In this document: positions 12,001-25,500 of the stretch, one piece after another
Layout: each line of letters opens with the position of its first letter
Numbering within the stretch: position 1 is the stretch's first letter
Source: Gymnorhina tibicen
Lineage: Eukaryota > Chordata > Aves > Passeriformes > Artamidae
Direction of reading: 5' to 3'
Length of the DNA stretch: 64,000 nt
Assembly: GCA_013399875.1 (NCBI GenBank)
Contig: VXAZ01001747.1
Location: 254,646-318,645 of the forward strand
The notes under the pieces: model-generated
The model's input: only the letters and a program-made list of their open reading frames with translations
Told to the model about the DNA's origin: nothing
Databases searched by the model: none
Made by a program: the position numbers and the translations under genes

Positions 12001-15000
12001 AGTCTTTGCTGTTGCTGCTTTAAGGTGTTAGTGACTCTCTATGATCGTAGTTGTTCCAAGTGCTGTGTGAACACTGCTCTTCAGTCAGGTAAGTTAAAGC
12101 AAAATTTTTCTCACCCTCCTAATAAGACTGAAACTAAAAATAACATGATTACCTGCACTGGGCTTTCAGAGAAGTCTGGAATTCTAGTCCATTTTCTTCC
12201 AAAACTGGATCACAAAGAGCTTCTCTGTTCATGTGGTGCTGATTTATGTTTCTTTTGCAGTTTCCAGGTAGCAGGAAATGCTGGTAATACCTTTCTCCAT
12301 TGAATTTTTTATGGAATCCAGTGACAGGAGAGACCACTCAGTGCACAGCATGGAGTGATTGGCAGGACTGCCTCTCTTAGGTGCGGGGAACAATTATTTT
12401 AAAGAAACTTTGCAGAACAGTCTGACTTTTGGGTTGAATTATTTTTGTCCCACCACTTCCCAAACTTGATGGCAGCTCTGAAAAGAGTTGCGTGTTTTGA
12501 AGTCCTGTTTATTGGCCTTTTTCTAAGCTTTTCTGTCCTTTGGACCCTCTGGGGATTATGCTTGCAGAAGCTTCTCTGTTCTGTTGTAAATGCATTTTCT
12601 GCATTTATCAGACACTTTTCCTTGGGTAGATGAGATGCAAGGAGGTGAACAACTGTAATCAGTGTGCCCTCTAACAGCAGTTCCCTGTGTTAATATCTGC
12701 AGCTTGCTCTGTATCTTCAGGTGCCTTAGGATAATTAATTTTCATGTGTTGAGTACAACTGCCTTTCTAGTTAGGTATGAATACTTTATTTGTAATAAAT
12801 GCAGATGTAGCCCTCCTCCTTTCCCTAGATAATTTAATCTTTCCAAAAATAGCCTTTGATTAGTTTGCTTTGATTAGTTGTTCTTTTTTTGGTTTGTGCC
12901 AACTGCCTGGGTCTGTAGCTCTTTATCTGTTTTTTCTAATGGTTTATTTTATTTGAAGAGTTATTACCCTGCTTCTTAGGGATGTATGCTAGGTCCAAAA
13001 TAAAATACTTCTAAGTATTACATGCTTTAGTTCTATTTAGTAATACCAGAGAATATCCCCTTCTGTAATTTTGAAAACATGTGAGACCTAAAGAAACCAT
13101 GATTGTGTACTGTGTTTTGTCCTGTCAGGTTAAAAAGCCATAAAGCACCTTCCATGCTAATCCTCTGCAGAACATGAAATTAAAATGAAGGCTGTACATA
13201 AGAAATACGACATTCGATCAATCATTAAAAAAACCCTGAAAAAAAAGATCTCTTTAGATACCTATAGGTAAATCTGTAAATTCCATTCCTTTTTTAATAA
13301 TCTCTCTTAATTAGCTTCATGCTGACAAGCCCATTTATTTTTAATACCTTTTCATATGAAGGTATGTGATGGTTGTTTTACCTTGGCAGGTACTTTGAAT
13401 ATTGATGGAATTTTTTTGTTGGGGAAATGAATGTAAATGTTAGAAGTCCTTGAATGCTCGCTTGTTACCTGTAGGCAGTTTCACCTATTGATGTGTATTT
13501 GCACTGGGAAAAATGAGCCTGCAAGACAATTCTGATAAGCCCTTTTAAATTTAGGACTCAGGGTACCTTATTTTACTTCATTTTGGAAACATGCTTTTTT
13601 CTAAGTCACTCGGTCAAAATTTCCCCTAAAGATTTTATAGTGACCTTTAATTTAATCAGAGATGTGGGCAGAGTTTTCAGCTGTGGACTAATCCATGGAG
13701 GTTTTAGATAATCTTTTATCAGATTAATGAGGAGGTGATTTTTTTTTTCCACTGAGATAAGAGAGGGAGTTACAATTCTGCACAGTTTTACCTCACCATT
13801 TATGCTTTCCACAGGATGTAATTTTTTATGTGTAAGCTTTTGATGCTTTCTTATTACAAAAATCCAACATGTTCTGTTGAGATGTGGAACTTATGCAGCA
13901 CCAGAGGATTCTGATGTAGGCTCTGCTCCCTTTTAGAGGAGAGCAAATGCAGCAGTTATATATTTATTGTTCAGAATTGTAAGACCATTGTTGGAGGTTT
14001 TTTTGCTCTCCTTTGGCTTGCCAGGGTGACTCTGAAGAGAGTACAGCAGTTTGAGAAAAGTGGGAAAAGCTGGCTTTAGGCTGGCTCTGGGTGTGCCCTT
14101 GGTTTAATGTGCTGATTTCTGAATCCCTTGCTGCAGAAATATCAGATCTAGGTCTGTAAACTTTTCTTTTTCTGGGGCATTTCTCTTCTCACTCATGGCC
14201 AAATTAGTTTTTTGGCTAATTTTGGTACCAGCAAGTAGTTACTTGGAAAAATACATGTTTTAACATAATTTTAAAGACAGCAATGTGTGTTCTAGGAAAT
14301 TACTAAATCCCCAAAATCGGTGATGGAGGGGGAGGGGGGGGGATTTGGTGGAAGTTTGTTACTTTTTTTTTTGTTGTTCTGGGAAATAGTAAAAGGTGCC
14401 TTTGAACTGTTTAATGTGGAGTGTTTTGGAAGGAAAAGTGCTACTTGTTGCTTGCAATTACAAATGATAAAGAAACAGGAATACAGTTCATAGGAGGAGA
14501 ACAGGTGAATGGAGGAAGTATTATGTATGTACTAGAATTTTTATTTGTTCTCATTGTGCCAACTGGGAGTAAATGTTCTTTAATATAATTACATGCTGAT
14601 GCAGTTTGAATCTATTCCAAAGAGCAGAGCTTTGCCTAAAAACTTCTTTTATTTCTTCTGTTAGGGAAAATGTTCGATTTCTTACAAATACTGCTTCACT
14701 TCAGCCTTCAGAAAATCATTAAATAAGAAGAAATTAAATTTTTCTGAATTTCTGGAGAACCTTTAACTGCTTAGCTTTTTGTGTTTGTTAAAATGACGTA
14801 GTGCAGCTTTTAAAGTTTTTGGTAAATGGTGTGTCATGGAAGGAGAATAGGAAAGAACAATAATTATTCTTTTTATCAGTAAAGGCAGAGAAACTAATGT
14901 GGTAGCTGACCTTTCTTAAGTCTTTGGGGGAAACATTAATATAGAATACACTCACTTAGGTAACATTAAACAATTTTTACTTGATTATTTTTGAAGTGTT

Positions 15001-18000
15001 ATAAAGACAAGCTTGGGGACCTCAGCAGCAGCAACAAAATTCCAGTAATTTTGTCTGCAGCAAAATTCCAGTAGTTTTGAAGACTCCCTATTTGCCATTG
15101 CAATTTTACTTGACCTTTCTGTCCTGGACTTAAAAACAACTCTTATTCATCTTTTGATAGGTTTATAATTTTCATTAAAAGTGTCATCTCTTTGACAAGA
15201 CTTTAAAATCTTGCCTAGGATCCTCTTTTTAAGTATCCCTACGCATACTTAAATGCTGAGTATTTCACTTAAATTGTTCTGAACTTAAAAGCATTTGCAC
15301 AAAAATTTCTGGGTTTTTTTAATGATGCTCAGAGAACTCCTGCTGGAGGTGTTTTAGTTCTCAGCCAGCTTAGTTGTGCTAACCTGGGTTACTCTGTCAG
15401 GGGTATGTGCTGTGTGTGTATATTATGATCCATTGTGGGTGGCACCATCAGTTTTGGCCATAATCTGGGATTGGCTTTTGTTCAACACATTTGACTACGG
15501 TCTTTTAATAGCACTCCATATTGACACCAACTTTTTCATTTCTGGCCTTGGATTTAAAACAGGTTTTGTTGGGGTTTTGTTCCTCTTCCCCCCACCTCTG
15601 TATCTCAAATCCAGTTGCGTGAACTTGGAAAGTGAAGCACAACTTTCTTCTTGCTCCTGATGGAAACTGAGCTTTAAAGCCTTATTTCCAGGCTGGGTAA
15701 CTGGATCCCTGACAGGAAGGTTTCACAGGGCTATTTTGTGACAGTAATTACCAACCCTGGCTCTGTAGTTCATTTAAAAGTAATGACTAGTGGATGTAAA
15801 AGGAACAATAGATGTTAACTGTGGAATACATTAACTCATGGAGATGCCAGGGGAATTTAATTGATCATAATTAGAAATCTGAATGGGGATAGGAAATAAT
15901 GTTGAATTTTAGGTTTTGTATCTTTTTTTTTTTTTTTNGGTACAGATCTGCTGAATGAGATGAAATTCACGTGACAGATAATGTCCCAGCAGCTGTGCTC
16001 TCTGCTTCAGGGAGGGCATTCTGGGCTAAATGGGAATCAGCTTTCTAGACTAGTTCTGTGGCAAAGTAGTACTTTTCACTAATCTTGTGCTTCATTTTGA
16101 AGGACCTGAAATGAAGACTTCATGCTCTTACCAGAAGATTTTCTCTGATGCTGAGAGCTCTTTACTTATTTTAAATAAGTATAAGGAATTGCAGCAGTTC
16201 TCCCACATATCTCAGTGTTGGAAGGCAGATACTGGTTGAATCTCTAGTAAATCAAACAGAAGCTAGAACTTCAGAGAGCAAATATGAATTTCAGATAATT
16301 TTGACTTGTGCAGGTGTTCCCAATCTGGGAAAGATTTAATGTGCTGCTGGCCTGGTTTGGAACATGGCCTAAATGTGTTACTGGGGTCCTGTTCCTGTTA
16401 ATTTAAAATCTGTCACTCCACATGGACGCTGTACAGATTGTCTTCTAAAACAAATATACTGCTTCTCCTTCCTGCCAAATGAAGGGTAGATTTAAAGTAT
16501 GAAGTGTCTACCTGTTTTGAGTCTGACACTTGAAAATGACTATCAAGTAACCCAAAATTATAAAGGCCTCATGAATCCTAAAGAACAACTGGGTTTTTAA
16601 CCCAGTCTGCCAGAGCAGAAGCTGCCTGTTGGACGAGTGACGGCCTAGAAGGATTACTGGGGAAAGCAGAGGCATAACCAGTGAGAAGCATCTTTCCCTT
16701 TGAACAGCAGCGGCAATCTGCATGAAGTTGAATTGTAGCATTATCAGTAATCAAATTAGTTGTTTCCTGAACAGCATTTAGGGCTTGTTCTTCTGGCGCA
16801 ACTGACAGATACAGGGGAAAGTATTGCAGTGCTGTTTAATAACCTGTAAGGCTTTTCCTTTACTTAGGAGGAAAGGAATTTCTGTTTTGTGAAAACCAGT
16901 TTTTTTTGTCTGTGTTTAGTAGCAACCAAAATACAAGTGTTGAACCTTGCTGCACATTTTTCTGAAAGCATTTTGCTAATACGGTGTACTGTGTACCCTT
17001 TCCCCTTCATGAAGATGTTGCAATAAGTAATAGCAATGTGATTGGAGTTAGTTGGCTGCTGCAAAGCATGTGAATTTAGTTACCCAATCCAGCCTGTTTC
17101 TCCAACTGAATGATTATGACTAAGTGTGGTATATGCAACTTTGACCTTTTAAGTTAGTTCCTAGTTTGCTGCTTTGTTGTTTGAATCACTTTCTAAATTA
17201 TTAATGTGAAAATAGTTGCTTTGCTTTATAAAGTTGGTGGTGTAATTGTCTAAGGCTCTTGGATGGACTGTGTGTTTTCTCAGTGCTGTGAACAGGTGCC
17301 TGCTGGGGCTCAGCTGAAGAAGGGTGGGGTGTGTGTGTCCCCTGCAGGGGAAAGGAACAGAAGGGTGTTTATGCTGCTGGGCAGAAGGGCAGATTGCTGG
17401 GTGCTCGGCTCTCCTGTGAACTCTCAATTAGTCATTCCTGGGAAAGAGCAGTTATTGCAGTGACACTTAGAAAAGATGTTGTGGCCTAACTCACACCTGA
17501 CCTCTCCCTGGGTGTCCCTGTTCGTCACCAGGTGCATCACAGCATAGTGGAGACGTTCTGTCACCCAGGCAAAAACACCCTCAGCTCCAGCACTGCTGCC
17601 TGCCTGCTCATAGGAAAGGGCTGGGCAAGGAATGTTGTCTGTCCCAGGCAGCTGCGTTCCCTGTTTGCCTGGCTCAGTGTTTCCTGTTGTTGGAGCTTTA
17701 AAAGCAATGCCTGTAGGTGAGGATTATAAACTGCTGTTCTGTGGGAGATGGGGATGCAGTGCCTTGAGGTCAGAAGTGGAAATGGCAGCAGTTGGTTGGC
17801 AGCTCTCTCATTCCACCCTGCAACAGCATCCAAAGTTCAGACCTTTGGGGGAAAGGAATTATTTTCTGAGCAGCCTTCTTCCCTTCTGGGTAAAAGTCCA
17901 TGTTTTGAATCATTTGAAGCCTGAGGATGTAAGACTGTTACTCAGATCTGCCTGCCACATAAATAAAACTGATACCTTGCATCTTCAGAATCAACACCAG

Positions 18001-20853
18001 GAAAACCCTGAAGAGGCAGCCAGAGAAGGGAGAACAGAGTGGCCTTCAAAAAGAAGGACCAGTGAAAACTTGTATTTCTGCAAGTACCAATATAATCTGC
18101 AAACAACCAGTTTGGAATTGTGCCGCTTCAGATGGTGAGGCTGGAACATCAGTTCTTCAAACAGCTGGGAGGGGAGCTGAGGAGTAGGGGAAAGAAGTGA
18201 GTGAGGAGAATGTAGCCAGAAATGATTAAGAAGTGAATCTGTTAAAATGATTTAAGGGGTAAAAAGGTGTGTTTCGAGAACCTGATGAAATAGCTTTATC
18301 AAAACAACACCTACTGAAAGAGCTGTCAAGGAAAACCTTCTCAGCATCTACTTTGGGAAGAAAAAACAAAACGAAAGCCCAAATCCTCCACAGTAAAACA
18401 GAGATTGTGTTCAGGAACGGATTGGAAACCTGCTTTTATATGACATAATTCATGGTACAGTAACATGCTTGAGATAGGCAAATACTGTCTAATCGAGAAA
18501 TTCCTTCCTTTCTGTGTTAACCAGTTAATCATAAGAAAATCTTGCTTGTTCAGTAAGCAGTAAAATCTCTTTTCAGTATATTTGGTGTGTGCAAGTAAAG
18601 TTCATCTGTTTCCGGTCATTAGCACTGCATTAGCACAGCATGGCAACTGGTGTTTAAACACGAGCTAATTAATGTTCAGTGTAAACACAGTGTGTTAAAG
18701 AGCTATCCAAACCCATGATACAAAATGCCACAGTGAAAATGCTATTTGGTGGTGGTGGGGAATAGCTAATCTTTTTCTCCTGCTTTCCTAGATTATTGAT
18801 AAATGGTTAATGCTGAACAGCAGAAGAGAAAGGATCAAACTGATGCCAGCAGCATTGTGTGCAAGGGGGATTTTATTATTATATTTGTGAGGTTTTTTAT
18901 ATTTTGTTTGGTTTTTTTTCCTTCCTTAGCGTATACTGGTGTGATGGTTCAGTGACCTGGAAAATGTGTAGGGTTTTTGTACTTTCAGATTTTGGTTTGT
19001 TAGTTTTGCAATTTCACAACTGGGCCAAAATAGTAAAGGGGTGTGGTAGCTGATGGCCCGGCACTACGGAAATGAGGTTGGATACGTATCCAGTAGTATT
19101 TTTTCCCCTCTCCAAAATAAATTTGTGTGTGTTTGTCCAAAAAGTCTGGTAATTTGCAGTCTGAACTATGTGAAATGGAACAATGTCTGTAGCATGGATG
19201 CTGTCTGATGGTGGTTCCCAAGTGGGCTAATCCAACAAGGAAACAAGAGACCAAATTTCTTACCAACTTCAGCACTCACCAAGTTATACGTACAGGTGAC
19301 TGATAAGTGACCTGATAAGTGTCTGTGTGAACTTCAGATAACTGAGAGCTCTTAATATTTGGGTTAGTAATTACTTGATCCACAGATGCAGTAGGAAGGG
19401 TAACAACCTGCTGAGCCTGAGGTGGGCTGGAGGCACATCTCCATCACTGAAGGGAGTTCTCTGTTAATGCTGCTACTTGGATGTGTCAGATGGATTTTGG
19501 GGAGGGCAGAAGAAAACTGTTGCATGGTAAAAGCTGAAGTCAGAACTGATCTTTAGGAAGAATTTTTGTCTCCTAAGCAGTTGTCAGAAGAAGGGTGAGA
19601 TGTCAAGTGAAAGCTTGGGCAGGGGGGCTGAATGTTTCTTTTGGTTCTTTGAAACCAAACTGGCTCCCTGTCATATGCAGCAGAAATGAGGCTTAAAAAT
19701 ACAAAAACAAACCCTGAAATTGAAATTTCTGAAGGGTTTGCATGAAGCAGGTTAACATCCAGCCCCTTCTGTACAGACTGATTGGGAAGCTCACAAATGC
19801 TGGAAGAAGCAAGGAATTGTCAACAATTTAGGAGCCATAAAATGGACAACTATAGTGTGTAGGAAGTTGTGGACAGATACTTGCTCTGAATAAGTTATGT
19901 AGCAAAGATCTGCTGTTATAAAATGTTTAACCCAGCTTAGTTTACTGACAGGTTAAAAAATGTTTACATGAACACCTCTGCTAGGAAGTAGAAAGGGCTG
20001 CAACCTTTAGTAGGATGATGATACCGAACAGGTGGCACTGGCTTGCTGGATAATACAATCTGATATCACAACTGTTTGTGAAGTGAATTTCTTCACCACC
20101 CCATAATCATTCTTCTGAACTGCTCTTTAAACGTCAGCAAAGGCCTCGCATTAATTCAGCTTGACAGTTTGATTACAGCATTTTAACAGCTTCTGAAAAA
20201 TAATTCCGTTACTGAAGTGGTAAACTTGCTGTCTTGGCAGTGGAGATTAAAGTGCTGCCTCCCAGCAGGAGAGGCAGAGCTAATCCTGTAATTCCTGGTC
20301 CATCTCTGTGTATGGTCACCAGTGCCTTGGTTTAAATGTGTGCTATTTCCTCTCCATGTAAATATATGCTAAATTCACTTTCATGGGTCAATAAAATGCT
20401 TAAATAACGTGCTCCCCACACGATGACCTTTACCTATTTCTGATCTTGCTTTGAGTTGCAAATTTTTTTTATTTAATAAGTATAAAGTGTTGCATGTAGA
20501 AGGGACTGAGAGTTAGGAGTGAAGAATTTCAGTGTGTTGAGGTGGGATGGGGCTTCTGGAACCTGGAGGTACATCTGGCAGAGGGAAAATAGAAGGATGA
20601 TGCTTCAGAGATGAATTGTAATTTCAGGGCACTTGAAGATAATTTTAACAGCATGGTGTTTTTTAATATTGCCATTTTGTGGTATGTGGAAATATGTTAA
20701 GTAGCACACAGTAACCTGGATCTGTAAATTTGAGCATGTGAGTTGGTTTGGGATTTTTTTCTACGTGAAATTGTGTTTGGCTTAATGCTTGAAAATAAGG
20801 GTATTTGAAGGGGGGAAAAATGCATTTAACGTGGTGTTATGTTTTCTTCCCAG
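3031..20853 (+). other. TEX2: TEX2 intron 1 (5' boundary unresolved)
   Basis: About 17.8 kb without a recognisable coding exon, tRNA or interspersed repeat. It holds only low-complexity runs: poly-T at 10599-10614, poly-T ending in an N at 15923-15938, and a G-rich run at about 14326-14342. It ends in a pyrimidine-rich acceptor with AG at 20852-20853. The longest open frames here (for example 17632-18138) show no recognisable domain and are treated as chance. Alternative first exons could exist but cannot be seen from sequence alone. Confidence 0.7.
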
Positions 20854-22511
20854 ACTTTGACACATCTCTGGAACCTGCAATGACAAGTCGGAACAGTAGC
20901 CATGCAGAGAAAACTGGTGAAATGTCCTCAAAGCAGTCAACACCAAAAGTGCAGGTCCAACGATCTGTCTCCCGAGAAACCATCACTATTCATTTCTCTG
21001 CATTTGGGAAGGAGGAAGAAGAGGAGGAAGAGGAGTTTAAAGAGTTTCTTGATGAGGAACTAGATGACCAAAGCATTGTAACAGCACTTGAAGCCAAGGA
21101 AGACCTCTGCTTTGAGCATACCGGCCATGACTTTTCTGGTACAGCTACCTCGCTTAACATGGCCAACTCTGCATCACCGCTGTCCTCATCGCCTGCCGTT
21201 CTGCCAACTGCAGAAACTGTAAAGCTATTGGACTCTACTTCCCTATCCCAAATACTCAGTGCAGTGCCACCAGTCCTGTCTCCATCGTCACACTCATGTC
21301 ACACAGTTGGCGCATCAGGTGCAGCAGCACCACCTGTGGAACAGAAATCCAGCCTGGCATCTTCCCCATCCTCATCCCCTTCCAGATCAGTTGCCTGCTC
21401 TAGCGGATCATCCACAGTTTCTAGTTCAAAGCCTTTTAAGGGGTTAGTCAAGTCCTTTTCAACAGAAGTGGAACCAAAAGAACCCACCCCACCGATGCGA
21501 CATAGACAGTTAATGAAAACCTTGGTGAAATCTCTGTCTACGGACACTTCTAAACAAGAGTCTGAAGCTGTGTCTTACAGGCCACCTGACTCGAAACTGA
21601 ACTTGCATCTGTTCAAACAGTTCACTCAACCTCGAGCTACAGGTGGTGATTCTAAAACTGCCCCCTCCTCTCCATTAACATCCCCCTCCGACACTCGTTC
21701 CTTTTTTAAAGTACCTGAAATGGAGGCTAAAATTGAAGATACAAAAAGACGCCTTTCTGAGGTAATGTATGAGCCTCTTCAGCTGCTCAGTAAAATAATG
21801 GGTGATGAAAGTAGTAGCCACAGGCCCAAAGCCTTATCTTCAAGTGCTTCAGAACTCTCAAACCTTTCCAGTTTGAATGGCCATTTGGAAAGCAATAACA
21901 ACTACAGCATTAAGGAAGAGGAGTGTGATTCGGAAGGGGACTTCTCTGGGAGTGACTTTAACCTGACTAAGAGTGATCAGTCAAGAGGAGCAGAAGAACA
22001 TGCAAAAGAGATGGAGACCAAAAGCTCTCAGTCTGCAAGCACAAAGGATGTGGGGTCAAAACCTTCACTTGTACTTGAAAAATGTTCGTTGTCTGCACTA
22101 GTGAGCAGGGAGGATGAGGAGTTTTGTGAACTGTATTCTGAAGACTTTTTCTTGCTAGAGGAGGAAAGCAAAACCGATAAACCAGCTGAAACTGTGGTCG
22201 ATCCGGAGATGACTGAGGAAACTGTTACTATGCTCAGTAGTGAAGATGAAAATAATCTGGATGTGCAACAGCCTAAAATACCAGTGAAAACTTTATACTT
22301 ATTAACACTCTTAGTCTATGCTTACTTTATTATCCCTCTCCCTGGCTATTTAAGTGGACTCTTACTTGGAATGGCCCTTGGATTTATGGTAGCTGTCTGT
22401 GTGATTTGGCTTCTTACTCCACGTACTCGTGAGTATGTCAAATTGCATAAAAGCATGAAAAAGCGATGGAATACAGGAGCTCTAGACATCAAAGAACCTG
22501 AAATATTGAAG
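20854..22511 (+). CDS. TEX2: TEX2 first coding exon (residues 1-544)
   Basis: The acceptor is a pyrimidine tract with AG at 20852-20853. The exon begins with 26 nt of 5'UTR, then ATG at 20880. It encodes the acidic run EEEEEEEE at residues 45-52, a Ser/Pro-rich low-complexity stretch, the conserved block around KLNLHLFKQFTQP, the RRLSEVMYEPLQLLSKIMG helix, and both hydrophobic segments. It ends at EPEILK, followed directly by donor GTGAGG at 22512 (phase 0). Reading through the donor gives only 26 more residues before a stop at 22592, so the next exon must be used for a full product. As in other vertebrates, nearly half the protein lies in this one exon. Confidence 0.96.
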
Positions 22512-25500
22512 GTGAGGTCATGCCGTTTTGTGCGTGTGCGTGTGTCTGTGTGCATTATTTTGGGTAGAAGGAGTAAACTGGATTTATCCTGAAGGTGTAA
22601 ATGAGCTGAATTGTCCCCATTTGTAAATAGTTTTTTAGGGTCAACTCAGTTTGTCAGGGGCACCAGTGGTTTAGTATCCAAGAATATATAAGACTTCAGT
22701 GTCTTTAGGGATTAGTGGAAAATGGAATTTCTTCAAAAGTGAAATGGCAAATAGCTTTGCTGATAGATTTGAAGCGATCCAGCTGAACTACTGAGATCAA
22801 GTAGTGTCAAAGTTTAGTGTGTAAAATAACATTTGTTCTTGAAGCTGCATCTTGGGAGATTTTGTTTCTGGGATATTTTACTGTCTAGGCAGTGATTTGT
22901 CTGTCTGGGCTGTTCAGTCTAAGCAGAGACAAAAGCATTGTGTTCAAGTGGAGCATAGAGAGTTGGAGAGCATATGGGTCCTCCTCGAACATGAGCTAAT
23001 TGGAATGGGAGGAGGAATTACAGTTCAACAAAACGTGTGTCTGAGAGCTGGGTTTTAAATGAAAGTTTGTCCTTCCTGCTCTCTGCCCTCCCCCATCTCC
23101 ACTTGTTGAGATACTGCAAGTTGCTGTTACTTTGTGTGTCACATTGGTGCCTGTCCAGCTGTGATCCATCCTACCCCTCGGTTCCTTTAGTGCTTCTGGT
23201 CCCTGTCCTGCCTCTCCTAATCTCTGTCTGTGATGAATTAAAATAATATTTTCCCAATTGCAGAATTCTGACCAATAAAACATCAACTAGTTTCGGATGT
23301 GCAGCAGGAAGCATTTCTGAGTGATAGTGGTGTAACCTTCACTTGATATCACTTACTTGTCAGAGTATTTGTGGGAGCATTTTTTGTATTTGTGTAAATA
23401 TTAAATTGAGCTTTTTGAAGGTGCATCTCTAATTGTAACAGCACAAAGGTTGCACGAATTAAAATTCAGATGGGTATATATTGTAGAATCTATAATGTAT
23501 TGATGGCCAATTTCATGTGTCCTTAGGTAACTGAAAAGTTAAGAGAAACCATAAAATTCTACTTTTGTTGCATAAATGTGGCAATTGCATGTCTAGCCCT
23601 TATTCTACCTTGGTGTTCCCTTTTTTCTTGAATGATAGGAGTTGTGGTTATTATTTGCTGTAGTGAATTCAGACTGAACACTCCTGTCTGCCCAACCGAA
23701 TTACCTGCTGCTCACATGTACAAATCTTGACAAATTTTCAGTTTGGTCCTTGTTGTTGGGTGCCAAGACCCTTCCTTGATACTTAGAAGCTGGTAGAGAT
23801 CCTGATGTTCATTATTGGCTGCTGCTAGGCTTTCTCTGAGACGTCAGCTCTTAGTCAGGAACTTTAAAACTGTATTTTAATGCTTTTATCGAGGAGATAC
23901 ATCTTATGAAAATGGCTGTAGGCAATAATGAACAGTGTGGAGAAGTCTGTATAAATGTAGATTAATGTTTTTATGACCTGATGAGTATTTCTTGTGCTCA
24001 TAACACACGAAGTAATTGTCTTTAATATGTAAATGCTTCAGGAGTTTTAAACACCAGCTTGGTGCCCGTATTGTAGTGGAACATAATGTAATATGATTTA
24101 GCAGATTGTAAGTTATTATTCCCACTTCATACAACTATTTTCTATTTGCATCTGTCAGAATGAGTACTGGGGAGCTTAGATCCTCTGAAAAGGCAGCTAA
24201 AGACTTAATCTGTAACAAAACAGAGGTGAATATAGGAAAATCAAACTTGATGCTCTTGCATGAAGATGTTCTCTTCAGAACTTGTTGGTCTTGTATTCTG
24301 GCCTGGACTGCTGTCATGCAATTATGAGTAATGCTCTGAGTAAGATCCCTTTATGGGGCTCAAGGGGTTGGGATTCTGCCAAACTGCTGTCAGACTATTT
24401 TTGTACAAGTATGTGTACATTCTCCCCCATGTAAATGTTGTTTGAGAAGTTTGCATTTCCCAGGTTTCAAAAACTAGTGGAAAATTCCCCTCACAATTGC
24501 TGAAATACTTGAACATGGTTATTGTCCCCCACAAAATCGTTCCTTGGCAGTGGGAAGAAGTAAATGGCTGTTGTGCTGGTTAGCGTGTGCTTCTATAGGT
24601 TTCTATACTTGATTGTTCAGTCAAATGCCCGTGGTACGGGGGCGAAACATCCCCTGAACCAGAAAATGCACAAAACCTCTGCATCTTCCTTGCATGTTTT
24701 TGTATCTGCCTATTCCCTTAGTTTTCAGTTCTCTGGCTTCCTTACTTTTTTTTTCTCTGCCCACATTTTTTTCCCTTTTTTAATCCATTAGTCTTTTCTA
24801 ACTTCCTTCTTGGCCTTGTGTTGTGTGGCTGATACAAAAGGTTTTAAGTAACAGCTAAAATGGAGATGATAAATTTACCCTTTCCATTAGCAAGAACTTT
24901 TAGAACACAATGGCAGTGCCTGCTGGAGAAATTGAGCTTTTCAGTCACAGCTGTACAGAAAGAGGAGGCTTTTTATCAGCCTGCTATTGCTGTGTACCAT
25001 CCAAGGGGTTTCGTGTTTGATAGCGACCTCTGGCAGACAAATGTGTTTTCCAGTTAAGGTGATGGTTGCTTCTCCCACATGAGACCTTTTCTGTGTCTTC
25101 GGATTCCCTTCGGAAGCTCAAAAAATGCATTATATTTTCCCCTCATTTACGAAGCAAAATACTATTGAAGTATTATAAAATAATGATAATAAGAGGGTTA
25201 CTAATACAATTAATGTGATTTGAGTGGTCAACAGTCTTGAAAAAATTTTAGTGCTAAAGCATTTGATTATATAATTTAATAATAATGAATATTAACCTGT
25301 TAATATCACTAAGAAGCTTTAGGGACAGTTTTAATCCAGATTTGGGCTTGTATTGTGAAGGTGGCTTTTGCTGATTCTTTTATTTATGTATTTGAAAGTA
25401 TCATAAGTAATGATTTTAGTTTATTTTTACCCACACACCTTGTCTGTGTCCCCACCCCTCTGGGTCCTTCGTAAGGGTCTTTTGCAGTTCCTCCCATCCT

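Noticed and set aside
17632..18138. 168-codon open frame in TEX2 intron 1
   Set aside because: No recognisable domain or composition bias, starts without a convincing context, and lies deep in an intron; length is compatible with chance.
20805..20879. Upstream in-frame ATGs before the TEX2 start
   Set aside because: They lie 5' of the splice acceptor at 20853, thus in the intron, and are not part of the conserved N-terminus.
22512..22592. Extension of the TEX2 large exon to the in-frame stop
   Set aside because: The sequence begins with a consensus donor GTGAGG, the added residues are not TEX2-like, and the next exon continues the known protein exactly.
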